This document shows positions 6,771 to 12,811 of a DNA stretch of 14,603 bases, one piece after another; the first letter of the stretch is position 1; each line of letters starts with the position of its first letter. The position numbers were made by a program, and so were the translations under genes. Origin of the DNA: DATLFA01 sp039934635. Lineage in GTDB: Bacteria; Actinomycetota; Acidimicrobiia; Acidimicrobiales; WLNW01. The stretch covers positions 1 through 14,603 of the forward strand of contig JBDTLT010000128.1 in assembly GCA_039934635.1 (NCBI GenBank), given 5' to 3'. The notes below the pieces were generated by a model. It worked only from the letters and a program-made list of their open reading frames with translations. It was not told the origin of the DNA and made no database searches.

Positions 6771-7850
6771 ATGCGGGTTGTTTCGGGTGACAGCCATGTG
6801 GTCGAGCCGCACGATTTGTGGACGAACAAGCTGGCGGCGACCAAATACGCCGACCGCGCGCCGATCATGGCGCCTGGTTCCGCGGGATTCGAGTTTCGTA
6901 TCGATGGCCTCGCGCCGTTTCCGGTGGGTCTCGCGGGTGCCGCAGGGCGTCGCTCCGACGACCTCAGCAACGAAGGCGAGCTCCGTGAAGGTGGATGGAA
7001 CACGGCAGCCCGCATCGACGACATGGATCAGGACGGCATTGCCGCGGAGGTGCTCTACCCCTCGGTCGGGATGTCGATCGTGCAAGCGCCCGACCACGAG
7101 TACCAACTCGCTTGCATCCGCGCTTACAACGATTGGTTGGTCGAGTTCTGCGCGGCCTCGCCCGGCCGCCTCGTCGGCCTGGCGCTGATTCCGGTCTACG
7201 ACGTCGATGTTGCGGTTGCCGAGATAGATCGGGCACATCGGCTCGGTCTGCGCGGTGCGTTGATTCCGGCGATCCCTACCGAGGGTCACTATGCCGAGGC
7301 TCGTTTCGACGCGATGTGGGCTGCGCTGTCGGAGCGCAACGTGCCGGTGTCCTTTCATGTCCTCACGGGCGGGCGAGCCTACGACCCGACTCTCGGTTCT
7401 GGTATCCGCCTCATCGGGCTGATGTCTCCCGTGCACCACATCCAGAACACGCTCGGATTGTTGATGTTCGGCAAGGTGTTCGACCGTCACCCCGAACTCG
7501 AGGTCGTGTCCGCCGAACATGACGGTGGGTGGATCGCCCACTACGGCTATCGCATGGAGCAGATGTACGAACGTCATCACAATTGGCTCGGCCCGGACAT
7601 CGCGCTCGATCGGACACCCACCGAATACCTTCGCAGCCGCGTGTGGTACACGTTCCAAAAGGATCCGATCGCGGTCGAGACGCGCCATCGAGTAGGCGTC
7701 ACGCAGTTGCTGTGGGCGAGCGACTATCCGCACTCCGACTCGACGTGGCCGCACAGCCAGAAAGTGATCGAGCGCGACTTTGCCGGCGTACCCAATGACG
7801 AAATCGCGGCGATCGTCGGTGGCAACGCGACGAAGTTGTACGGGCTATGA
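6771..7850 (+). CDS. Amidohydrolase family protein (metal-dependent TIM-barrel hydrolase)
   Basis: ATG 6771 (359 aa) is preferred because MRVVSGDSHVVEP is where this family normally begins and a G-rich site (6758-6762) lies 8 nt upstream. ATG 6756 would add five residues and has its GGAGA directly abutting. The protein belongs to the amidohydrolase-2 superfamily, which includes decarboxylases and hydrolases. Metal-site candidates are Asp7, His9 and Glu12 (DSHVVE, the DxHxxE variant of the usual HxH), His196 (SFHVLTG), His250 (SAEHDGGW) and Asp318 (WASDYPHSDSTWP). Length and the C-terminal GGNATKLYGL match the family. It is divergent from the monooxygenase with an 80-95 nt shared promoter region, which suggests linked expression and perhaps a role further down the same pathway. 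The substrate is not predictable. Confidence 0.88.
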   Translation: MRVVSGDSHVVEPHDLWTNKLAATKYADRAPIMAPGSAGFEFRIDGLAPFPVGLAGAAGRRSDDLSNEGELREGGWNTAARIDDMDQDGIAAEVLYPSVGMSIVQAPDHEYQLACIRAYNDWLVEFCAASPGRLVGLALIPVYDVDVAVAEIDRAHRLGLRGALIPAIPTEGHYAEARFDAMWAALSERNVPVSFHVLTGGRAYDPTLGSGIRLIGLMSPVHHIQNTLGLLMFGKVFDRHPELEVVSAEHDGGWIAHYGYRMEQMYERHHNWLGPDIALDRTPTEYLRSRVWYTFQKDPIAVETRHRVGVTQLLWASDYPHSDSTWPHSQKVIERDFAGVPNDEIAAIVGGNATKLYGL

Positions 7851-8095
7851 CGCGCGGTGAAAGCAATGGGCGCGTACGCGCGCCATGGTGTGGAACGGAC
7901 GGTTCGGCGTGCCATGGGCAAAGTCGTCATCTCGGCTGGTTCACCCATCTGAGCGAATAACGGCCCCGCTCGACCCACCACTTCTTCCAAAGGCTCAAGG
8001 TCGCTGACGAAGCGACCGACCTCTATGTCATAGGCACGCACAGGCGAATTGGGAAGGTACTGCTCGGCGGCCTCGGCACACTGCTGACCGCCGGG
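7851..8095. other. Gap holding the likely uncalled N-terminus of the transpeptidase
   Basis: There is no convincing independent gene here. Nucleotides 7961-8095 are open in the transpeptidase frame and encode a basic stretch (THRRIGK) and a hydrophobic segment. 7851-7960 holds only short frames without ribosome sites, for example 28 codons from ATG 7866. No hairpin stands out after the amidohydrolase stop. Confidence 0.5.
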
Positions 8096-8857
8096 GTGAT
8101 CGTGGTCGCCGTCGACGGCGGGGGCCGCATGACGTCTGAACCTCCGACGACGCAACCCGGGCCCGTGATCAGTGGCGCCGCCGCGGCACCGCCCACATCG
8201 TCCGCCGACGACGGCGCGATCCCGATCGATGCGCCGGCACCGGGCGTGACGCTCGATCCGCGCTTCATCCGTCCCGGCGAAAAGAGCGAACGAGTTCTCG
8301 TGGTGCAGACGCGGCTCAAGGCGTTGGGCTATGACCCGGGCCCGCTCGACAGTCACTTCGGGCCGGCGACACAGAACGCGGTCTGGGCCTTCCAACGGGT
8401 GAATGGTCTCTTGCCCGACGCCATCGTCGGGGACAAGACAACTGCTGCGCTCGCTGATCCGAAGCCGCCCGTGCCGATGCGACCCGATGGCCCACCCAAC
8501 CGCGTCGAAGTGAGCGTCAAGAGCCAACTACTGATCGCCTATCGAGACAACGTGCCGGTCGTGATCAGTCACGTGTCGTCGGGTTCCGAGATCGCGTTCT
8601 GCGAGAACGGCGTCTGCGGCGACGCGGTCACACCGCGCGGCGACTATCACGTGATCTTGAAGATCGACGGCTGGGAACACGGCCCTCTCGGCGCGATGTA
8701 CAACTCGGTCTACTTCTGGCCCGCCTACGCGATCCACGGTGCGACCAGTGTTCCCGATGTCGGTCTCTCGCACGGATGTGTGCGCATCCCGATGCACATC
8801 GCCGAATACTTTCCGTCGCTCGTCGATGACGGCGAGGCCGTATTGATCAGCGCCTGA
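8096..8857 (+). CDS. L,D-transpeptidase with peptidoglycan-binding domain; true start unclear
   Basis: From GTG 8096 the product is 253 aa. A Pro/Ala/Ser-rich linker (about 15-55) is followed by a PG_binding_1 domain (about 66-120, RVLVVQTRLKALGYD and GPATQNAVWAFQ) and a YkuD L,D-transpeptidase domain (about 136-253). The YkuD domain has His214 (AIHGATS) and the catalytic SHGCVRI motif with Cys228. Cys169/Cys174 (CENGVC) could form a disulfide. Such enzymes make 3-3 cross-links in peptidoglycan outside the membrane. The start is a problem: GTG 8096 has no ribosome site and lies inside a hydrophobic run. The same frame is open back to 7961 and encodes RRIGK followed by about 19 apolar residues (8057-8113), a plausible signal or anchor, but contains no ATG, GTG or TTG. 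A rare start codon (ATA 8030, ATT 8048) or a small sequence error upstream is possible. Confidence 0.85.
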   Translation: MIVVAVDGGGRMTSEPPTTQPGPVISGAAAAPPTSSADDGAIPIDAPAPGVTLDPRFIRPGEKSERVLVVQTRLKALGYDPGPLDSHFGPATQNAVWAFQRVNGLLPDAIVGDKTTAALADPKPPVPMRPDGPPNRVEVSVKSQLLIAYRDNVPVVISHVSSGSEIAFCENGVCGDAVTPRGDYHVILKIDGWEHGPLGAMYNSVYFWPAYAIHGATSVPDVGLSHGCVRIPMHIAEYFPSLVDDGEAVLISA

Positions 8858-8864
8858 GCGCGGT

Positions 8865-8888
8865 CGGGTGGCGCAAAGAAACCGCCCG
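8865..8888. terminator. Hairpin after the transpeptidase gene
   Basis: CGGGTGG (8865-8871) and CCGCCCG (8882-8888) form a 7-bp stem with one T-G wobble and a 10-nt A-rich loop, 8 nt after the stop codon. No T-run follows. Confidence 0.4.
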
Positions 8889-9012
8889 GGGTCGTGGTCT
8901 GCGCAATCCCCGCAGCGACGGCGGTCGGCGGCTTCGCGGCCACTCGTAGTGCAGCCGTTGACGAGTGCCTGCAACTATCGCGGGACGACCCCGAACAATG
9001 TCAGGAACTCAG

Positions 9013-9405
9013 ATGTCGAATGAAACCGCAGACCGCCAGGCCATCTACGAGCTGCTCGCCAACTATGGCCACATACTCGATGACGTCGCGCATCACCGCT
9101 ATCCCGAGATCTTCACCGAGGACATGGTGTTCGACCTGAGCGCGTACGGGCACGCGAACCTCAATTCCAGAGCCGAGATCGCGGCAGCATTTCAGGGACG
9201 CAACATGTACGGCCACCTGACGACGAATATCGTCGTCGAAGAGCTCTCCCTCGATTCGGCTCGGGTGCACAGCAAGTACATCACCTTCGCCAACGACGGC
9301 AGTATCCAAACCGGCGACTACTTCGACGTCATCGTCCGCACCGATGCAGGGTGGCGTCTGAAGGTGCGCAAGGCGGTGCCGCGCAACCCGCGCGTCGAGG
9401 GCTGA
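9013..9405 (+). CDS. SnoaL-like / NTF2-fold protein
   Basis: ATG 9013 is chosen because CAGGA at 9002-9006 is 6 nt upstream; ATG 8998 in frame is a weaker option. The product is 130 aa, the usual size of single-domain SnoaL_4-type proteins. The N-terminal helix ADRQAIYELLANYGHILDD, then YPEIFTEDMVFDLSAYG, a central AEIAAAFQGR helix and a strand-rich C-terminal half (VHSKYITF, GDYFDVIVRTDAGWRLKVRKAVPR) follow the cone-shaped NTF2 fold. Members act as cyclases, isomerases or dehydratases, or have no known activity; here the catalytic role cannot be assigned. It ends 6 nt from the convergent end of the selenoprotein gene. A second SnoaL-like gene occurs at 10870-11403, so two members of the fold flank the CMD operon. 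Confidence 0.85.
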   Translation: MSNETADRQAIYELLANYGHILDDVAHHRYPEIFTEDMVFDLSAYGHANLNSRAEIAAAFQGRNMYGHLTTNIVVEELSLDSARVHSKYITFANDGSIQTGDYFDVIVRTDAGWRLKVRKAVPRNPRVEG

Positions 9406-9411
9406 TTTCGG

Positions 9412-9903
9412 CTACACCACTTGGCGGGTCGGCGCGTCGAGATCGAGGCCGAGAGCGACCATCACCTTGTCGGAGCTGAAGTGCATGAGCCGCACCAGCA
9501 GGGAGCCGAGTTCGGTCGGCGTGAAGTGTGTGGCCAGCTCGGCGCGCAGGCCCTCGTCGATCGCGACCGGGCCGTTCAGATAGGCGTCGGCGAAGCGCAG
9601 CGCGGTTTTCTGCTTGGGGCTCAACGCGCTGTGCGCATGATCGTCGACGAGCGCCAGCATGTCGTCGTCGACTCCCGCTTGCAACGCACCTGCGTCGCGG
9701 TAACCCATTCAAAGATTGCATTGCTGCACGCGCGCGTTGCGCATGCGTACCAACTCGAGCACGAGGGGATCGGGTTCCGGCGAACCGTAAACGGCCTTGG
9801 CCAAACGAGAGCGCGCCCTGCCGACCGCGGGAGCGAGGCCCCGTGCATCGGGCGCGCCCAATGGCGTTCGGTCGTTGCTGGGAAGCGGAAGGCGAGGGCT
9901 CAT
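9412..9903 (-). CDS. Putative selenoprotein: CMD/AhpD-family protein with CxxU redox motif (TGA at 9709-9711 read as Sec)
   Basis: Read through the in-frame TGA, this is one 163-aa carboxymuconolactone-decarboxylase/AhpD-like protein. ATG 9903 has GGAG (9909-9912) 5 nt upstream, 13 nt after the previous gene. Residues 46-65 read PLVLELVRMRNARVQQCNL followed by TGA, with Cys62 and TGA codon 65 forming C-x-x-U where the family has its CxxC. After the TGA the same frame continues with MGYRDAGALQAGVDDD and LSPKQKTALRFADAYLNGP, ending in the family's SDKVMVALGLDLD; stop TAG at 9412. Homology on both sides, no ribosome site before ATG 9708, and a SECIS-like hairpin 3' of the TGA argue for selenocysteine. 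By family knowledge the CxxC gives peroxidase or disulfide-reducing activity; Sec would make it more reactive. The alternative is a nonsense-mutated gene. No selABCD genes are in the window. Confidence 0.85.
9681..9698 (-). promoter_or_regulatory. Bacterial SECIS-like hairpin
   Basis: On the minus strand GCGACGC (9698-9692) pairs fully with GCGTTGC (9687-9681; 7 bp, one G-U) around the loop AGGT (9691-9688). The loop begins exactly 17 nt after the TGA (9711-9709). From memory, E. coli fdhF has its AGGUCU loop at the same distance from the UGA, with the loop G and U contacted by SelB. Distance, loop letters and stem length all agree. This is the element expected to direct Sec insertion. Confidence 0.8.
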
Positions 9904-9916
9904 GCGAACTCCAGTA

Positions 9917-10396
9917 TCAAGTCGCGGGAACGAGTCCGAGGGTGTGCGGATCGGGGTCGACGCCCATCACGACCGTCATGCGGGCGAGCGCTTCCATCAC
10001 CCAGATGCCGTTCACGAGCGCATAGCACTCGTCGGCGCTGAGGTGCTCGAGCACCGCGGCCACGTCGGCATCGGTAACAGTGAAGGCGCCCATGCAGAAC
10101 TGCTCGGCCAATGCGAGGCAGGCGCGCTCTGCGGCGGAGAAGAGCGGTGACTCCGGCCAGCGCGCCAACGCGGCGATCTTGGCTTCGGCGAGACCGGCGT
10201 CGGTCGCCTTGGGGCGGCGCAGCGACGCGAGCGCAGGGGCGCCGATCAGCCCGGCGATGCGCAGTCGGCACACCTCGACGATCACCGGGTCGACACTGTC
10301 GTCGATCGCCTGGTGCAGCGCGACGTACTGCTCGACCGAGTCGGGGGAGAGCGCGGCCAACTCGTTCCAACGGGTCGGCCAGTCGGTTGCGGTCAC
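9917..10396 (-). CDS. CMD/AhpD-fold protein lacking the redox cysteines
   Basis: The product is a 159-aa protein starting at GTG 10396; no strong ribosome site is seen, but it sits 48 nt behind the VOC gene in the same direction. The pattern VDPVIVEVCRLRIAGLIG (36-52), ARWPESPLFSAAERACLALAEQF (78-100) and a C-terminal VLEHLSADECYALVNGIWVMEALARM follows the all-helical CMD/AhpD fold. Where the family has GCxxC, this protein has Gly-Ala-Pro-Ala-Leu (52-56), so both motif cysteines are gone; Cys43, 93, 101 and 124 lie elsewhere. It is therefore unlikely to do thiol chemistry by itself. The CxxU gene starts 13 nt downstream, so the two are surely co-transcribed; a structural or substrate-binding partner in a mixed oligomer is inference. 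Confidence 0.8.
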   Translation of the reverse strand: MTATDWPTRWNELAALSPDSVEQYVALHQAIDDSVDPVIVEVCRLRIAGLIGAPALASLRRPKATDAGLAEAKIAALARWPESPLFSAAERACLALAEQFCMGAFTVTDADVAAVLEHLSADECYALVNGIWVMEALARMTVVMGVDPDPHTLGLVPAT

Positions 10397-10444
10397 GGCA
10401 CGAGCGTATCGCAGGCCCCCGTCCGACGGTCCGACCGCGCCCGG

Positions 10445-10873
10445 TCAGTCGTGGCCGTGTTGCCACCATGGTGGTTTCGACTGCTGCCAGGTGGCCAGGT
10501 CGACGAGGCAGAAGAGGTTGCCTTCGGGATCGGCGAGCACCTCGAACCAGGTGAGCGGGGTTCGTCGCTCCTCGACACGAGTCGCGCCCAGTTGCACTGC
10601 TCGCTCGACCGCGACGGGCAATGATGGCACCACGATGTCGAGGTGCAACCGATTCTTCGTGGTTCGTGGCTCGGGTACCTGCTGCAGGTAGACGTGGGGG
10701 CCGAGGCCACTCGGATCGACCAGAAAGACGTGGCCCGTCCTGTCCCATGCCCGTTCGTACTGCAGCAGCGCTTCGTAGAAGCGTGCCATCTCGGCGAGGT
10801 CATTCACATCGATGCCCACGTCGACGATCAGGGGTCGGGCAAGGCGGTCGGGCTGAATGGGGTCGGTCGTCAT
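10445..10873 (-). CDS. VOC-superfamily (glyoxalase/bleomycin-resistance-like) protein
   Basis: The product is 142 aa. Its ATG (10873-10871) overlaps the upstream TGA in an ATGA of 4 nt, so translation is coupled to the SnoaL gene. It has two beta-alpha-beta-beta-beta modules: residues 16-65 (VDVGIDVNDLAEMARFYEALL, HVFLVDP, PHVYLQQVPEP) and 70-127 (NRLHLDIVVPSLPVAVERAVQLGA, WFEVLADPEGNLFCLVD). DPEGNLFCLVD is the classic ending of glyoxalase_6-type VOC domains. Possible metal positions are His76 (RLHLDI) and Glu117 (PEGN). Members are dioxygenases, isomerases, glyoxalases or drug-binding proteins; which applies here is not evident. It is the second gene of the four-gene minus-strand operon. Confidence 0.85.
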   Translation of the reverse strand: MTTDPIQPDRLARPLIVDVGIDVNDLAEMARFYEALLQYERAWDRTGHVFLVDPSGLGPHVYLQQVPEPRTTKNRLHLDIVVPSLPVAVERAVQLGATRVEERRTPLTWFEVLADPEGNLFCLVDLATWQQSKPPWWQHGHD

Positions 10874-11403
10874 CGGATGTCCTTTGCGAACGGGTCATCC
10901 ACGTCGTTTGCGCTCGGGAAGGGATAGATCTCGAGTTCGCGCGGCGCGGTTGCGTACAGGCGGTCGTAGCGGCGTTGCGCGAATCGCCATTGTCCGTCGA
11001 CTCGCGTGTAGCGATCGTGGTAGACGCCCGCAGACTCCAACCGGCGCCCGGTGCTGGTCCACTGGCGGAACTCCGCGATGTAGAGCCGCGCTCCCGCGAT
11101 ATCGACATCACCGCGCTGGCGCAGTTCGATGCGGGCGTTGAGAATCACTTGGACGAGGAAGTCGTACTTGGCGATGTAGCCCGCGATCAGATCGCCGATT
11201 GCCTTGGGACCGACGACACGATCGGGTTGCGCTTCGCCGCGGGACACGGTCAGCTCGGCATCTGGAATGAACAGGTCGGTGAATTCGCTCCAGGCCGACC
11301 GGTTGACGGCGTCGACATAGTGCGCGTGCAGCCGCCTGATTGCTCGTTCGTCGACCATGTCGCGCAATTCGCGCGCGTCGATCGGCGGATCATCGGTCGT
11401 CAT
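10870..11403 (-). CDS. SnoaL-like / NTF2-fold protein, first gene of the CMD operon
   Basis: ATG 11403 is chosen: a GGGGAGA site lies just upstream in CGGGGAGAAGCAATG, whereas the frame upstream shows no initiation site. The product is 177 aa. Its N-terminal helix RELRDMVDERAIRRLHAHYV leads into DAVNRSAWSEFTDLFIPDAELTVSRG, then a KAIGDLIAGYIAKYDF helix and a sheet with IAGARLYIAEF, RLESAGVYHDRYTRVDGQWRFAQRRYDRLY. This is the SnoaL_4 layout, and the VYHDRYTRVDGQWRFAQRRY segment is typical of ring-hydroxylating-dioxygenase-beta-like or scytalone-dehydratase-like members. The stop codon overlaps the VOC gene start by 4 nt. It probably heads the operon running down to 9412; enzymatic role unassigned. 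Confidence 0.85.
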   Translation of the reverse strand: MTTDDPPIDARELRDMVDERAIRRLHAHYVDAVNRSAWSEFTDLFIPDAELTVSRGEAQPDRVVGPKAIGDLIAGYIAKYDFLVQVILNARIELRQRGDVDIAGARLYIAEFRQWTSTGRRLESAGVYHDRYTRVDGQWRFAQRRYDRLYATAPRELEIYPFPSANDVDDPFAKDIR

Positions 11404-11433
11404 TGCTTCTCCCCGGCTCGGACCGATTCGGAC

Positions 11434-11439
11434 ACTATC
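11434..11439 (-). promoter_or_regulatory. Candidate -10 box for the SnoaL-VOC-CMD-CMD operon
   Basis: GATAGT on the minus strand, 30 nt before ATG 11403, resembles TATAAT. The shifted TAGTGT (11432-11437) fits TAnnnT. No good -35 is visible at the proper spacing. Confidence 0.25.
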
Positions 11440-11503
11440 GAGTGAGAGTCGTGCCCGTTTGCTAGAACACGGCGCAGAAATCTGGCCTCGAGAGGGACAC
11501 GTA

Positions 11504-12384
11504 GTGAGTATGCGAATCGAGCGCTCGGTCACCTCCATCTCGTGGATCCCGTTCGATTCGATTCCGGGGCTCCTGCGGCTGCCGTTCGACCGAGGGATCA
11601 TGCACTACGACCCGCCGCCCCCGTTGACGCTCGCCGACGTGGATGGGATGCGCCGACGCGGTGAGTTTCGATTCGCGAATCGGCTGAGCGCCATATCCAG
11701 TGGCAGGCGACGGTCACGGGCGACCACGCCACGTTTGTGCAAACCGCAGGCGGTCGACCGGGGTTCTCTTTACTCAAGCCCACGCTGCGTTGGCCGTTTC
11801 TCGTCACGCGCCCATTTACGATCTGGACGACGCTGAAGCTCACGATCGATGTCAACGGCACGGGCAAGGGCGAGCTCGTCGGTGCCAGTCCATTCCCGCG
11901 TCACTGGGTCTATGACCACGATGGTGCGCTCGTGTCGAAGTCCGCGCTCACGCGCAATCAGGTGTGGGCGCGCACGATTTTCGGGAGCCACACGCCCTGG
12001 GGTGGTCAAGACCAGGTTCCCGACGTGGCCGAAGCAGAGACGCATCTCGAGCGCGCCATGGCCGACCAGGTCATGCACCGTGAAGAACGACCGGCGATAC
12101 GAGAGCTGCGCGCGGGCGACTTCTTGTTTCGCCAGAACGACCAGGCGACATCGGTGGCGCTCGTCCTCGACGGGATCTTGGAAGTGCGCGTCGACGGACG
12201 AGTGGTCGGTCATGTGGGACCGGGCAGTGTCGTCGGCGAACGAGCGCCGCTCGAAGGCGGTCGCCGCACCGCGGACCTGCGCGCGACCACCGACGCCCGC
12301 GTCGCCGACGTGCCCGAGGGAACTTTCGATCTCGAACGTCTCAGCGAACTCGCCCAAGGGCACCATCGCGAAGACTTCGCGTAG
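11504..12384 (+). pseudogene. Frameshifted cyclic-nucleotide-binding-domain protein gene
   Basis: The gene starts at GTG 11504 (AGAGGGA at 11491-11497; ATG 11510 also in frame). It reads SMRIERSVTSISWIPFDSIPG to FRFANRLSA at about 11690, then falls into a meaningless Arg-rich frame. Coding resumes in another frame with HIQWQATVTGDHATFVQTAGG (from about 11692), KGELVGASPFPRHWVYD and a C-terminal cNMP-binding fold (RELRAGDFLFRQND, HVGPGSVVGERAPLEGGRRTADLR). Both halves belong to one actinobacterial family as I recall it. One missing base near 11690 would restore the frame. Compared with remembered relatives, roughly 35-40 residues between FANxLxA and FVQTAGG also seem absent, which favours an internal deletion over a simple read error. 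The 3' part could be translated alone from GTG 11737, but would lack the N-terminal domain. Confidence 0.72.
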
Positions 12385-12401
12385 CGGCGTTTGCCGGCGA
12401 A

Positions 12402-12695
12402 TCAGCCGAACGAACGCTCACCTGAGATGTCGTAGATCTTGACCGAGAACCCCTTGGGTGCCGGGCCGGTAGGGCGAGGCGCGGTCTTGATGGCGGCCAT
12501 GTGTGCGTCGAATGCAGCCTGGTCGGCCCAGCGCTCGAAGAGCATCACGCGGGTCGGGTCGACCGGATCCGCGCTCATCACATACTCGAGGCAACCGCCC
12601 TCGGTGCGGGTCGAACGGATCGCGTCGACGCGCCCCGCCAAGAACGCGTCTCGGTCTGCGGGCTCGACATCGAAATGGCCTGCCACGATCAACAT
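12402..12695 (-). CDS. ABM-domain protein, putative quinol/antibiotic-biosynthesis monooxygenase
   Basis: The product is 97 aa from ATG 12695, the usual size for a single antibiotic-biosynthesis-monooxygenase domain (dimeric alpha-beta fold, cofactor-free or heme-binding oxygenases). Family marks are the first strand MLIVAGHFDVEPADRDAFLAG, the helix VDAIRSTRTEGGCLEYVMSAD with the typical EGGCLEY, the strand RVMLFERWADQAAFDAHMA and the closing SVKIYDI. EGGCLEYxxSxDPxDPxRVxxFERWxDxxAxxAHxxx is very characteristic. The site GAGAGG is rather far (about 11 nt) from the ATG. It stands alone on the minus strand, convergent with the frameshifted gene and divergent from the 2OG-oxygenase-like gene. 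The substrate is unknown. Confidence 0.88.
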   Translation of the reverse strand: MLIVAGHFDVEPADRDAFLAGRVDAIRSTRTEGGCLEYVMSADPVDPTRVMLFERWADQAAFDAHMAAIKTAPRPTGPAPKGFSVKIYDISGERSFG

Positions 12696-12811
12696 CAGTG
12701 CTGCGCCTCTCGTCTCATGGTGTAGTTGGTCTCTGTCTAGTCGCTCCGCGTCGAGTCCGGAGAAACGGCGCCGCGCGGTCTAACGTGGGTGAACTGGGCA
12801 AAGGGGGCGCC

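Noticed and set aside
6732..7754. Long minus-strand open frame opposite the amidohydrolase
   Set aside because: No ribosome site and no family pattern; the amidohydrolase on the plus strand is clear.
7866..7952. Small 28-codon frame between the amidohydrolase and the transpeptidase
   Set aside because: No ribosome site, no recognisable sequence; likely chance.
9412..9708. A separate 98-aa gene starting at ATG 9708 directly after the TGA
   Set aside because: It has no ribosome site, would lack the first half of the CMD fold and the active-site residues, and continues the frame of the upstream half exactly. Read-through with Sec explains it better.
9709..9711. TGA as a plain nonsense mutation making a pseudogene
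   Set aside because: Not fully excluded, but the TGA replaces exactly the catalytic Cys and has a 17-nt-spaced AGGU hairpin, while the rest of the gene looks intact.
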